From positions 1 through 64,000 of the forward strand of contig JAVGVS010000397.1 in the NCBI GenBank assembly GCA_032718565.1: a stretch of DNA of 64,000 nt, given 5' to 3'. The notes beneath the pieces were generated by a model that was not told the origin of the DNA, searched no databases, and was given only the letters and a program-made list of their open reading frames with translations. Every line of letters begins with the position of its first letter. Position 1 is the first letter of the stretch. Below are positions 37,230-49,500 of the stretch, piece after piece. This stretch comes from Distichodus sexfasciatus. Lineage: Eukaryota > Chordata > Actinopteri > Characiformes > Distichodontidae. Both the position numbers and the translations under genes were made by a program.

Positions 37230-38840
37230 GATCATTTTACCAAGGTTCTCCAAATTTAAATAAGTCCAATACCACATAAAAAACTAAAATGTCCATGTGG
37301 CATTATTTGTACGGTAAGGTAAAGGTAAAACTTAAAAAAAGAAAAGGTTTCCAACATTAAAAAAAATCACGTTTGTCAAATGTACATATTTTAGTGAGTT
37401 AATAACTCATTTTAGGAAGTCAGTGAAAAATAAAAATAAAAAACAATTCCTCAACTTAATTATTTAAGTATCTTGAATAAATCATTTCATCACCACTCAA
37501 CAAGATAAATTATTAAGCGTGTGCAACTTGTATAATTGAGTTCAGCGACATTTGAATTTCCCGGACTTGCCAGCCCGCGCCACTTAACAGAGAGGAGTTT
37601 GTGTCTCATTTGGATTACGTTACCCGGTAAGTTTCTAATTTTACGATGAGTTTATTGGCAAAATATCGCTTTCACACTGAAGAAAAAAACTTATCCATGT
37701 TAAGTGTAATTTGGCATTGTAAAGCTGACACAATTCCATATAGCTCACAGTTTCTTTTAGCTTGCTAACATAGTACTAAAAATAATAATCTGTATTGGAT
37801 TTGTTTTGGAGTGGCAGCCGAATGAGGTTAAATGACATTTAATTTAAGTTGCACTAATGGTGACACTACAAAAGTAAAAGGGTAATGTGTATTTTTCAAT
37901 CGTAATTTAAAGTTGATATTCAGTCAGTTAAGTTTCATCAGTAAAGACTGCGTGGGTACGTGAGGTATTCAGACCCTGGAGACACTAGAGGGAAACCCTG
38001 TGTAAAAGTTCAGCGTGGCCATGTTCAGCGTTGTCATTGCGAGTTCGAGTAGTTCTTTGTTGAGTTAATACACTGAAAACACAGCAGATGAAATTCCCGC
38101 CTGATTGCAAATTTCAATTTTCCTAAATTTATTGACGTTTTGATGCTCTAAGCCGTTTTGTGGCATGTTAAAGTTGTCGATCCCAGCTAACAATATTCTT
38201 TGTCCAGACATAACCTGCTAAAGGCAGGCTGAAAAGGTAATTATCGTTTGTAATTACATTTAAACCTTATATTGATTAAGCTGTGCAAGGATATGATGTT
38301 TTGTTACGTAAGGCTTTTGTTGTAGACTAACTTCCGGTAGTATTGTTAATGTTAAGGATAACTTAACTTTCTAAAGATGGTAAAGTATTGGCTCAGCAGT
38401 GGTCTGTAGACAGTGCAGTTTGTATTTTAGAGTTATGGAATGTTTTTGTTTTGACAATTTGGCTGGGACACAGTAATACAATTGTAAATTAGTTTATTTC
38501 AATTTCATTTCACGTCAGCCTATAAAGAAATGTAAATTTTAATTTAAGATGGTATGTATTTTACTTTCAGCAGTGTCCCATAACTGGTTTTATACAGCAA
38601 CTGTACACCCTACTAAGTTACAATACATTTCAAAATGAAAAATGTCAAGAAGCCATTTGTCTCGTGAAACAGTGGCATATTCAGAAGTGTTATCTTTCAA
38701 ATGTCCATGTTGCTCTTTAATCACAATCTCCACACATTTTGAGCACATTGGCCGCCATTAAAAAAAAAAGAATACTGTCTCTTGTGTTTTTGAAAATTGC
38801 CATTTCAAAACAAACATTCATGGAACATATGCTTCTCATA
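37230..38840. other. region upstream of the broken gene pair, with possible 5' untranslated exon
   Basis: Mostly AT-rich. A GC-richer segment at about 37556-37627 ending in TTACCCG|GTAAGT could be a non-coding first exon of the gene relic that follows, but nothing proves it. Confidence 0.3.
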
Positions 38841-41095
38841 GGAGTTGAAAACTCACTCCTCACTCACTTGATGACTTCAAGCCTGAGCTTTTACAGAGGT
38901 ATGTCAATCCTTTAAATGCAGGAGATGATCCCGTTGATGAACATACTGAGGGTGCACTGAGTGAAGACGAAGTAAGTGCAGAGGTTGAAGAAATTGGTAA
39001 GTTGCCCAATTTAATTGAGAAAAATTTAGCCCACTTACTGCTAAAACTGGAAAGCATATACAATGTACCTCACAGCTGTATTGATGAGATAGTGGAATAA
39101 TTGCAGTTCATTTCTTCCTCTACTTCAGGTCCTATTCTAAAAGAGACTTTACGCTCAAGCCTTATGAAGCATAATTCTGAGATTGATGATATAATTCTTT
39201 CAGATATGGTGGCAGAGCTCTGTAAGTGCAACCCAATTACACTGGCTCTCTTTCCAATGATCCTCTTTCCACCTCTTACAAAAGAAGACAATATTTCAAA
39301 GACAATTTTTGTTTAGTGGAACCTACCGAGTATTTGCTCAATGCTAGGGAACAGAGAAGCTTCCACTATGTACCTATTTTAAAGTCCTTGCATGAGGTTT
39401 GGAAAAAAGAGGAGATCCTAAATTTGCTCTCACACAATTCTGAAACAGATTGCAGCTCTGAAACTCAGTACAAGTCATTTCGTGATGGCACAAATTTTAA
39501 AAGCAATAAATTGCTTTCAGATAACAATCCAGCCATTTCTCTTGTATGTTGATGACTTTGAAGTGTGTAATCCACTTGGCACTTCAAGAAAAAAGCACAA
39601 AATTACAGCAGTGTATTGGGTTTTAGCTAATGTACCACCATTGCTTTGACATCAGTCTACCTAGCCATTCTCTGCAAAGCTGCTGATAAACAGTTTGGTT
39701 ATGGAGCTGTGGTTGAACCACTGCTAAACGATCTGGCCAATTTAGAAGAAGGACTTTACATTTCTTCATTAGACATGCGAGTCAAAGGCACTGTATTTTG
39801 TGTTGTTGCAGAAAACCTTGGCGCACACTCTCTTGTTAGATTTGTGGAGAGTTTCTCTAGTTCACATATCTGCAGGTTCTGTCTTGGAGAACAATCTCAG
39901 ATCGAAGTAAGTGAAGTTAGAAGTGGAAAATTGTGTGCAAGGACAGAGGAAGAACATAGGGTGCGTGTTCAGATTGCACAAGGAGACAAAAGTATGTCAC
40001 TGTTATGGAGTAAAAGAACTGTGCCCAATAACTGAAAAACTAATACATTTTGATGTTTTATCTGGCTACCCACCTGATTTGCTACACAACCTCTTTGAAG
40101 GTATTGTACCTTTGGAGTTAGCACTTTGCCTAAGTAGCTTAATCAAGAAAAAATGTTTCACTCTGGATGAACTGAATAAATTAATTCAAACATTCCCACA
40201 CAGATGGGCTGATAAAACAGATGCCCCACAACCAATTCAATTGAATTTTGCCGCAAAAAAAACAGTTGGAGGGAATGCCCATGAAAATTGGGCTTTGCTT
40301 CACTTCCTCCCCCTAATAATTGGAGAAAGAATACCAGAGAATGAACCAACATGGCTGGACCTTAAGGATATAGTTGAACTTGTACTTTCATCTGTTCATA
40401 CAGCTTCAACTGTTTGTTTTCTTGACAGCAAGATTTCTGAGCATCGGCACAGATTACAGGAAGCTTTCCCTCAGGAAAGGCTTACTCCAAAACATAATTT
40501 TCTTGAGCACTACCCACAACTCATAAAATCATTTTGGTCCACTAGTTTCTCTGTGGACTATGCGCTTTGAAGTTAAGCACAGCTTTTTTAAGCGCATGGT
40601 GAGGCATACCCCCAGTTTTCAAAACATTCTGTTGTCTCTCTCAGTGAAGCATCAGTTAATGGTTGCATACCATCAACATGCAAATCACATAACTAAGTCT
40701 CTACAGAAAACAAAACTATCAACTATGTATTTACTGTGCTAAAGGAAGACATTAGTAAAGCCCTTGTAACAGCATTCCCCAGTGAGTCGTTTGTCCAAAT
40801 GGCAAAGACGGTGTCTTACAGTGGTACCACTTACTCCACTGGAATGATTTTGGCATATGGTTCAACAGGTGGTTTGACAGTTTTTGTAGAACTCATTCAG
40901 ATAATTGTTGTAAATGGAAAGGTTGGCTTCATTGTGAAATGTTTAAATGCATGGTATTCTGAACATTGTAGAAGCTTTGAGCTTGAAAACACTAAGTGTT
41001 AAAGTTATTGAGTCAAGTGAGTTGTCTGTTTTCCCAATGGCAGCATACATTGTTTCAGGGAAGCGTATGGTGACATTGAAGCACTACATTAATTT
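38841..41095 (+). pseudogene. broken ORF of a multicopy uncharacterised fish gene family (first of a pair)
   Basis: A conserved-looking protein can be followed in several frames. It has an acidic start (38850-38999), then 39001-39309 and 39306-39538, a VDDFEVCNPLGTSRKKHK stretch (39553-39598), 39646-39930 ending in HICRFCLGE, and 39911-40570 with GYPPDLLHNLFEGIVPLELA, GGNAHENWALLHFLPLIIGE and KHNFLEHYPQLIKSF. It continues at 40563-41095, ending with an AAYIVSGKRMVTLKHYINF stretch. At least four frameshifts or stops interrupt it. Such proteins occur in many copies in fish genomes as unannotated genes, which suggests mobility. I cannot assign a transposase class with certainty. The Cys-x-x-Cys and acidic residues could be catalytic or structural. 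Confidence 0.6.
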
Positions 41096-41662
41096 TCCAT
41101 AGAGAGCACAATAGGCATTGTACATGATCATTTATTTGCATAATCAAAAATATCATCTTCTCTCATGTATGGAGTTAAGGTTTTATAAAGAAAATGGGTT
41201 ACTTGCTGACACTCAGGTTAAAATAGTTTTACTTGATGTTGAAATGCCTCTACAGTTATTATTTTAAAGCCTCAGGGATTTATTGATCATTCTAGTTTTA
41301 CTTTAGGTACATTACGCTTGAGTGGAAAAGCCTAGCCTCTTCTTGTCATTAACGATATAACAAATGGGTTAAACGTATTTTAAATTAAAACAAGATTTTT
41401 TGAGATGTAATGGGTAGCATCATATCTTACTGCATGCTTACAATGTTAAAAAAGGTATATATTACAAAGCCAAAGCGGTGTGTAAGTTCTTTAAGACTGT
41501 TTATGTATTTCTTAAATGTAAAAAAAAAGTACACAAGCCTTTTAAAAATTGAATATCAATTGGCTAATCACCAGTGTTAACATTCTACTAATGTTTAGGG
41601 GGTGTGAAATGAAATTCTGCTGTAAGTAGACAAGTATTATTGGGTTTTTTTTTTCTTCACAG

Positions 41663-43390
41663 ACACTCCAATGTCTAGTCCAGCTAAACTTCCGGTCATA
41701 CTTAAGGACCATGACATTCAAAAACTGGACCTACCAAGTGGAATCCCTTTAACAGTGGATGAACTTGAATCTATTGTGAAAGATACCTTTCAGCTTGAGG
41801 GAAATTTACTTTACATTATAAGGATGCTGACTTTGGTGAGCTTGATGTGAACTCCCTAAATAAAAAGTGAGAACATGAGAGGACACCGGCAAAGAATATC
41901 AAAAAGCCAAGAAAGGCAGAGGTAAACTATTTACCCCCTCACCCACAAGGAGATACAGAAGAAAGCTTGGAACAGGAAAGATTAAAACTTTTTGACGAAA
42001 TGAAGAAGAGGAAAAACTACCGGATTATCAGTGAAAAAGTGGCAAGGACATTTTCAGTACGCCGACAGGAAGTTGTGAATCTGGCACCACTTGTGAGTGA
42101 CTTCAAAAACAGTTGGCCTGCTCTTTTTGATGCACCACAGGTGATTTTATACATTCATTTACAGAATAATGTATTATAAGTTATTTAAGATTCTTTGTTT
42201 TATATTTATTAATTGTGCTGTTTAACTGTGCATTGTTTTATACAGCTAAATGATAAATTTTAAAGGATCACCACTGTTAACCTGGAAACGACTTTCATGG
42301 AAAAACTGGACCTGTACTCCCCAAAGATAATGGAAGATCCAGCGAATCAGGAACATGGTGCAAGAGGTATCTTCTTCTTCTTTCTCTTTCGGCTTTTCCC
42401 TTCAGGGGCCGCCACAGCGAATCATCTGTCTCCATTTAGTCCTACCTTCTGCATCCTCTACCCTCACACCAACTAACTTCATGTCCTCTTTCACCGCAAC
42501 CATAAATCTCCTTTTTGGTCTTCCTCTCAGCCTCCTGCCTGGTGGCTCCAACCTCAGCATCCTTCCACCTATGTAATCATTGTCTCTCCTTTGGACATGT
42601 CCAAACCATCTCAGTCTGGCCTCTCTGACTTTATCTCCAAAACATCTAACATGAGCTGTCCCTCTGATGTACTCATTCCTGATCCTATCCATCCTTGTCA
42701 CTCCCAAAGAGAATCTCAACATCTTGAGCTCTGCAACCTCCAGTTCTGCCTCCTGTCTTTTCCTCATTGGCACTGTCTCCAAATCATACAACATCGCTGG
42801 TCTCGCTACTGTCTTGTACATCTTTCCTTTCATTCTTGCTGAAACTCTTTTATCACACATCACATCTGACACTTTTCTCCACCCATTCCAACCTGCTTGC
42901 ACACGCTTCCTCACCTCTTTTCCACTCTCTCCGTTGCTTTGAACCGTAGACCCTAAGTACTTAAAGTCCTCTACCTTCTTTACTTCTACTCCCTGTTCCA
43001 TTTTTCACAGGATTCAGTAGAAAGAATGAGAGAGGTTGTTATCTGTTCCCTGTTGGTGTATCTGAAAGAAAAAGAAGAATACTTGGTAGGTAAATCTGAC
43101 ATGATTGTGTTACTGTAATTTCTAAATAAAACATACGGTACTGATATGTCGACATATTACTAACTTGCCAGGAGGGTGAAGTGCAGTTTACTGGAGAAAT
43201 GATCATCATCAGAAGTGCAGTCATGTCTCACCCAGCCAGTGCAAAGATTGTTATAGAAGGAACAGATGTCTTGAAAGACTAGATGTACCAAGGGCCTGTG
43301 CCTTACTAATGGGGCTGATATATGCACTCAACCTCAGCTATCCCAAAGAACTAAACTGGATTTTTTGGTTTTTAAAGCAGCTCACAGTCC
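41663..43390 (+). pseudogene. broken ORF of a PB1-like/SAMD3-like multicopy fish family (second of the pair)
   Basis: After acceptor CTTCACAG (41655-41662), MSSPAKLPVILKDHDIQKLD and a VDELESIVKDTFQLEGNF segment resemble a PB1-like fold. Then 41950-42140 reads as a charged helical region followed by a conserved VNLAPLVSDFKNSWPALFD block. The exon at 42246-42365 is cut by a LINE, and continues at 43012-43086. The exon from 43172 encodes EGEVQFTGEMIIIRSAVMS; after a stop it continues ALLMGLIYALNLSYPKELNW, typical of the C-terminus of this fish family. Stops and the insertion make it a pseudogene. It is probably linked to the ORF just upstream. Confidence 0.55.
42366..43003 (-). mobile_element. 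3' end of an RTE-type LINE (reverse transcriptase C-terminus)
   Basis: The minus-strand frame 43001-42402 encodes VKKVEDFKYLGSTVQSNGE, the KRVQAGWNGWRKVS stretch, VAELKMLRFSLGVTRMDR, and LRWFGHVQRR with GRPKRRFMVAVKEDM. This is the segment after the RT core in RTE-like LINEs. It ends in a GAA-rich tail (complement of TCTTCTTCTTCTTTC at 42369). The copy is 5'-truncated and sits inside an exon of the host pseudogene. Confidence 0.85.
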
Positions 43391-44190
43391 TTGTCAGGGT
43401 AGTGCTGCTGTTTTTACCCCCAAAGTGACTGTATAATACAGCAGCCATTCTTTCAGTCCTAATAACATTGTACAGGTGTGCCTATTAAAGTTGCCAGTTA
43501 TTGTATTGTGTCATAATATAGTATTTGTAATATTTACTCTATCCTCACCAAAAGGATTACAAAAGATGACACATACATCTTTGAAATAAACCATAAGGCA
43601 TTGAAATTGAAGACTTAAATAACTTTCAGCAAAGTTCATAGGTTTATAGGGATTCATGGTTGGAACAAAACCTTTTTTTTTTTTTTGAAGGTTTTCTAAT
43701 AAACATTTTGATCAGTTGGAACAACTTAATTATGTTCATAGAGGTAAAATCAAATCATGTTGGTTGCACTTAAACTGTTACATTAGTCTTACTTAAAATT
43801 ACATGTTGGATTTACTCAGTTATGCCAGAGTTGTTGTAACTAAAAAAGATGAATGCAAATTGTTACGATAATTTTTTAAAGTAAACCCAACAAATTATTT
43901 TTTAGAGTGTAGTTATCTGAGATGTTTACCACCGAAACAAAGAAAATATTTTAATTAAGGAAAGTTCTGTCTTTGTGTACATTATTCTTATTCTAGATAA
44001 GCATTTCAGGTATTTTTTTAAGTATGTTTGCAGGTTGACAAAGCAGTACTAGCCATGATGACTGATGAACAGATGAAAAAATATATCACTTAATATAGTG
44101 ACAGAATAGCCGTCTTCTCCTTCTGCCAACAAAGTGCAGCACAAATAAAGAAACTCTAATACAATAAAATAGGAACATGGAAAATGCTGC
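43391..44190. other. intergenic, nothing recognised
   Basis: AT-rich, with no supported coding frame or repeat boundary. Confidence 0.5.
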
Positions 44191-44939
44191 TCAGATTTTA
44201 CAAATGGGAAAAGAGCGATTTTTTCCGGATGAACACTCCACTCAAGCTGAAGACTTTACCTTAAATGTCTGTGATTTAAAAAGAAACCATATTCTTGAGA
44301 TGACACTGTTGGCAGACTTTATGAACAAACCAAACTGAAATTGCTTAGATTTTATATTTGCACAAAAGAAACGGCTCCTTCAACAGAAACATAATTGGCA
44401 GAGGTGGATGAATGTGATAAAATTTGAGATGAAGATTTATCTTTTGACATTTCTGAGGGAGCAGAGTCATAGTTGAATAAACATCTATCTCGCACTGAAG
44501 CAGATTATTTGATTACAGATCAGCTGGAGCATGGATCCTCATCTGACAGTGACATTAGCAAACAGGTTTGTATAGTAACAATAAAGACAGTTACAGATGG
44601 ACAGAGATGGTTCTTAAAAATTAAACTTTAATTAACTTAAACATTAATTAACATGTATTTCATAAAGCAGAAGTATGCCACATTATGTGCCAGCAGTTAA
44701 GACATTGTGCCAGCAACTTACTCTATATCTACATATACTTGCACTTCTACAGAACAGGTCTTTGTTGATGTATGGTCAAATACATATTAAGTTGCAAAAA
44801 AAACATGTGACAAAGAACTTTTGCTTTTAATTTTTTTGTAATATTGTTTAAATTCATTAACACACTGGCTGAGTTTGTTACCATTTTCCCAACCATTAAG
44901 AAATTATTTTATCAGTTGAAAAGCCACTTATTTATCGTG

Positions 44940-45911
44940 TGTCATGGCCCCTTTGGACTTTGGCCAGACAGTGCCCCCTCGGACCCTGTTGAGCAGCCAG
45001 CAGATGCTGTGTAGTTCTGTCCTCTGGGTTCACTTTCGGGCCTATTCCTGTTGTGTCTAGTCCAACTTGTGTGTCTTCGGTTAGCCTTAGCTTTCCCTGT
45101 TAGCTTGCCCCCTACTTCCGGTCTTCTGTGTCTTCACTTCGTGCCGCCTAGCGAATAGTTAACTCCCCGTTAAGAGCACACCCCACTTCCGTGTTTGTTG
45201 TCTGGACTGCGTGCTCCCTACCTAGTAGGTCAGCGTCTGTTTAGTGCACCCTCGTGTTATTATTATGTTCACCTGTGCCTTGTTTACTTTTGGTTTGGGA
45301 TTGGTACTCGCACTCATTAGTTGTTTCTCCCGTTTTATTTAAACCAGTTCGACCCAAGTCTCCCTGTGTCTGTCACCCTCATGATACATGCGTGTTGGAT
45401 TGTATGTACTGGTTTCGTGTTGCTACATTTCTCGTTCACCTGTTTTTCCCCAGGCTCATGTCTCCCAGTAAATCCCTGTTCAGTTAGACTGCCGCTTTTC
45501 CTCAGAGTCTGGATCGCCTGTGAGTCTGCTCCCAGCTTTAAAATACTCTTTAACTGAGAGGAGTTTTTCAACGAAGCTGTTTTTCGCCTCGTGGGATTTA
45601 CCACGAGGCGAAAAACAGCTTCGTTGAAAAACTCTTTCTGCTTGCCCATGGAGGATCCTCTCAGTTAAAGAGTATTTTAAAGCTGGGAGCACGAACCCCC
45701 TGTTGTTTTGTTACTTTTGTTCTCGTCCGTTTTTTTTGTCTGTGTATTGTTGTCCTGGTTTTGTCTGTTTTTACCCTGGTTTTATGTCGCACCATTTCTC
45801 CTGTTTTTTCCCCGATTTACCATCGTTTCCCTGCCTGCTTCCTCCAATAAACTCTGTTTTGCTCACGCCTGCAAGTGTGTCCTCTACTCCAGCTCATTCC
45901 GCGCCATGACA
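44940..45911 (+). mobile_element. solo LTR (Ty3/gypsy-type)
   Basis: The boundaries TGTCATGG and CCATGACA are perfect 8-bp inverted ends of TG...CA type. A TTTATTTAAACC box at 45336 could be the core promoter and CCAATAAACTC at 45845-45855 the polyadenylation signal. The promoter segment resembles the one in the LTR at 63.5 kb. No internal region follows, so it is a solo LTR. A target duplication is not clear. Confidence 0.6.
45527..45691. repeat. near-perfect 165-bp palindrome inside the LTR
   Basis: The left arm 45527-45594 pairs with 45601-45634 (34 bases, perfect) and 45657-45691 (35 bases, perfect). The loop is GATTTA (45595-45600). A 22-base unpaired insert (45635-45656) interrupts the right arm only. 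Such a structure would form a stable hairpin in DNA or RNA. Confidence 0.95.
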
Positions 45912-46375
45912 GTGTGCATCTACTTGCTGTCAATGTATTAAGTTGTCTTTAAGTGCAGCTTCTTTGAGTCAAATATATTTTTGCATCATTTAATATTAAA
46001 TGTAGAACATTTACCTACCATTATTTGAAATGACTAACAACATTTAAATCATGTTCTTGCAAAATTTACAACTGCAGATATAAAATAGACCTAAAAAGGG
46101 GCAGGACACCAACTCGGGTGATCATTCTGAAGTCTCCAGCTTTCTAATAATTCCCCTTACAACGGCTGTGAAATTATTGATTTGACCAGTTCAGTGCCAA
46201 TTGACTCCCCCCACAGTGAGCCTGAGCACCTCTGTCATGAAACTTTTGATGTTCCAGATTTTTATGAGGCAGATACAGTTGAATGGTATCCGGAAGATAA
46301 CCCTGGAAAAGCAAGTGGTGATGACAGTTGTGATCATGTTGTATCAAGTAAAAAATGAGGACATTGCACAGGTAA

Positions 46376-46868
46376 TGTGATAAGACCAGATTTATTTTGG
46401 CATAAAGATATAGAAATACCAATACAGGTACGGTATTAAAAGCAGTAAAATTAAGACAACTGTGTGACTTTTTTCTACTTACATTCAATGAAGTACTTTT
46501 GTTAAGATTTTAATAGTAAATTGTACATAAGTACTTAAAAAATCCCATATCCCATGTTTGTATGCTATGTGCATTGTTCGGTACCCCAATATTATGTGGG
46601 GACACAAATGAAATACCTAACAGTGCAGTGAAGCACTTACTGTAGTCTTAGTTCACCCCTTGCTTATTCATAGCTTCATTTTGTCGTAGCCATAACTAAC
46701 ATTTAATTGTGTATGCTGGTTTATAACCCTTTGAAATCTCAACAAATTAAACTTTAAAGATGAAATATGAAATTTATGAAAAAAAAAATTGAATTATAAT
46801 AGAATTAAATAGATTTGCAGATGTGCAAATATAAAGATATAAGTTATAGTTTAAAGTGCATTGTCCAA
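46376..46868. other. intergenic, nothing recognised
   Basis: AT-rich; no feature supported. Confidence 0.5.
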
Positions 46869-47237
46869 TCACCGTTGCGGTCCCCCTCCCGAGTGCTGTT
46901 GTTTTATATGGTTCCAGAGATATGAGCTAAAACGTAAATGAACATATTGAAGCACCAGTCTTGTTGGACATGTCATTTTTGATTTTTGATTTGATTTTTG
47001 TGTAATGTAAGGTCGTGGGGCTGCTGGTAGGGAGGTGAGTTGGGGTGGTGCGTTTGGAACATTTGTTTTGCAGTCTTCGGGTTGTATTTGCGTCATGGTC
47101 TTAGCTGTCTGTTTCCTATCTCTTGCTTCTGCCTCCATTAACCAAGCTTTAGAAGCCGTCTTCTCTGCCTCTTGTCTCCTTCCATCTATTTTTCTAGATT
47201 TAATAACACTTCTCTGTCTTTCTGCAATTTGTCCCAA
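46869..47237 (-). other. open frame of unknown origin, possibly gag-like
   Basis: A 122-codon minus-strand frame, highly charged at the start (MGQIAERQRSVIKSRKIDGR, then several EAEK/EAEAR heptad-like repeats), with a Pro-rich middle. The coiled-coil-like start and Pro-rich segment would fit a retroelement gag fragment. There is no diagnostic motif, so the assignment is a guess. Confidence 0.25.
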
Positions 47238-48300
47238 TTTGTATTCACCATATTTTTGTCATGTACAATATTTTTGGAGCATTTGCATTTACCTTCTCTT
47301 CTCTTATTTTATTCTCTTATTTCCCTTGACGTCTTCTCTGTACAGTGTAGAGCACTACTTCCGCTACTGCCGACTGTCACTGACATGGAAGGCAAATATT
47401 TATTACTCTCAACATTTTTTTGAAAGTCGACCCTCTGGTCTTCTAGGCATACGTGACCCTGTCAATACCCTAGTCTATGGGTGACGTCTCTTTAATAATT
47501 AATTCATATAACTTCAGAATAACTTACAGACACCACACACACAACTTACCAGACATTATATTCATACGTCTGTATGTGAAATTATTTCTGAGTAATCCTG
47601 TGCACAAAAAACTGAAGTATTGCGTAAAAAGGCATTAATTACACTACTCACCATGTAAACACACGTTAGCGCTCGTGACTCAAGTACGGAATGCCATGAT
47701 GTGCAATAATGTTCACTTCCAGAAAGGCCAAAAACACCTCTGTTTATAAGCCAAAATGAGTGCTGTTGAGCTCAGAACTATAGCATTTCTTCATTTTTTA
47801 TTGATCAGAAAATATTTTAGTAGTTGTATCCTACACTTTGTCAAAACTGTCAATCAAACTGATTTATAACCCCCTGATTTATGACCCTATGACTGACAGA
47901 TGTCAAACATATTGTCTTGATTTATGGTATATTTTCCTATCTTGATTTATGATTCTCTTTACCTTGATCATACACTCTCTCCCCCCTCACCCCGCCCCTG
48001 ACCCAGGCCCACAACCACCCGCTGTTAAAAGGTGTTAGATAAGACAGACGCTCAGTCTTGTTAAAGATCAGACACTTAGTTCGTCCTGACCACACCCCTC
48101 CCTGTCAAAGATAACGTATTAGTATACTTTGTGTGTGTGTGTGTGTGTTCATGCATATATAGTTTTTTTTTGGTATGTCTTGCCTATTCAAATGGCTCTA
48201 TTACATGCTGTAGTGATGGATGTATCATCTGAAACAAAGGGTATTGATTGTAAGAAGCGTGTTGATCTTATAACAGCTTCCAGTTTACAGCTTTTTTCCG
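47238..48300. other. region left of the Polinton genes, with a (TG)n tract
   Basis: No supported gene. A pure TG run at 48131-48148 and a C/T-rich segment at 47981-48005 are the only notable features. One terminal inverted repeat of the Polinton might lie here, but the matching copy on the other side is not in the window. Confidence 0.45.
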
Positions 48301-48310
48301 GACTCTAAAA

Positions 48311-49500
48311 TAACTTTTGCTCCAAGAAAGAGAAAAACCTGAAAGTTTGGTACGTTTTCTACAAAATATACTTTATACTGTGAAATACGAATTGAGCTTG
48401 TCCGACGGACGTGTTGGTGGATATGTTTTTGACAAAGACCAGCACTGTGTGAAATTATACACTGTAGATTCATATAACACAACAGTTACCAATAGTGAAG
48501 TGTACATATCATTTGGCGCTGAAGACTGGAAATTGTTCAGGAATAAAGTATGGCAAGACTTTCAAGTTCCAGGTCTGGATAATATCTACAGCGCTGTGTG
48601 GGACAATGTTTTGCTTCAAAGGTGTTACTACATATTTGCTAATCGTCTTGAGCCGGTCCCTGAGGATTACATTTACATGTGTAGTGGTGAATACGCAATT
48701 GTGAGGGATGGTGAGGAAATTGATGTCGAGAGAGGCCTGAAAGACCTGAAAGTGATGTATCACTGGAAGGATGTACCTATATTACACAAGGTTTTCAAGA
48801 AGACAGACAGGTTGTTAAAATGGTGCGACCTTTTGGACAGATTTCGTGATATCAGGGTGCAACTTTTTCAGACAAATGTCCAGGATCCGGTGTGTAAATG
48901 TGGGGCAGAGCATCTGGAATTCCTACCCATCGTCTATAAACATTATAGGCCTAGGGGTCTCAACCTGTGTATGTACCATTCTACAACACGTCATTGGGGA
49001 AAAACGTCATGAAGTGTGCAACGGATGTCAAGTCGACCACATTAGTCAGCTCCAACACCCCTGCCTTGAGGTGCTTCAACCATACTATTTCGGTGCGAAC
49101 GTAGAATACTTAAAAAAGAGGCTTTTCAAACCATTGCTCGTGTGTTATTACTGATGTCTTGGATGCGTACGGTATGAATCCAGGCTTTCAAAAGACTATT
49201 GCCACCATGGAGGCTGTTGTCAGCATGCTCGAAGATGGTGCATCGACCATTGACTGGAAGTTATTCTTATACAGGGTGACATGCATTGCGGACAATTTAT
49301 TTATGACACCCCGATGAAACATCTAAAAAAGCGCTACTGGCCTTTGTGAGATATGGGCTGTTGTTGTGGTAAAACTGTGATAAACGAAAAGAGTGCTGAA
49401 CAATGTGTGTGATGTGTACTAACAGACATGTTGGGTAATATGTTTGATGACAATGTGTATGAATATTCCCTCGAGTATGTGGTGTCTATCCAACATTTGA
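48311..49500 (+). pseudogene. unassigned Polinton-associated protein, broken by frameshifts
   Basis: The longest frame, 48317-49012, codes for about 230 residues with no domain that I can name. It is rich in Tyr, Asp and Val, with a Cys-containing segment near the end (DPVCKCGAEHLEFLP and LNLCMYH). After a frameshift near 48985, the frame from 48990 continues with EVCNGCQVDHISQLQHPCLE, so four CxxC/CxC-like cysteine groups may form a zinc site. Further coherent fragments run to about 49500. It precedes the integrase in the same orientation, as accessory Polinton genes do. Function unknown. Confidence 0.5.

Larger units (their letters stand above)
44190..46375 (+). pseudogene. two exon-like fragments of an unidentified gene, separated by an LTR
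   Basis: A frame near 44295-44573 reads RLYEQTKLKLLRFYICTKET, then an acidic DEDLSFDISEGAES and SSSDSDISKQ segment, interrupted by three stops and ending at a GTTTGT donor-like site. A second fragment, 46165-46359, reads as an acidic stretch with SPHSEPEHLCHETFDVPDF and EADTVEWYPEDN, ending in a stop. Both look coding in composition. The family is not identified; an N-terminal part of a fish HECT/G2E3-like protein is one possibility. Confidence 0.35.

Noticed and set aside
42591..42949. Plus-strand frames at 42591-42949
   Set aside because: They are antisense to the clear RTE LINE reverse transcriptase.
47035..47484. 149-codon plus-strand hydrophobic frame as a membrane protein
   Set aside because: It overlaps an opposite frame of unknown nature, is Leu/Phe/Ser-rich from T-rich DNA and has no family feature.
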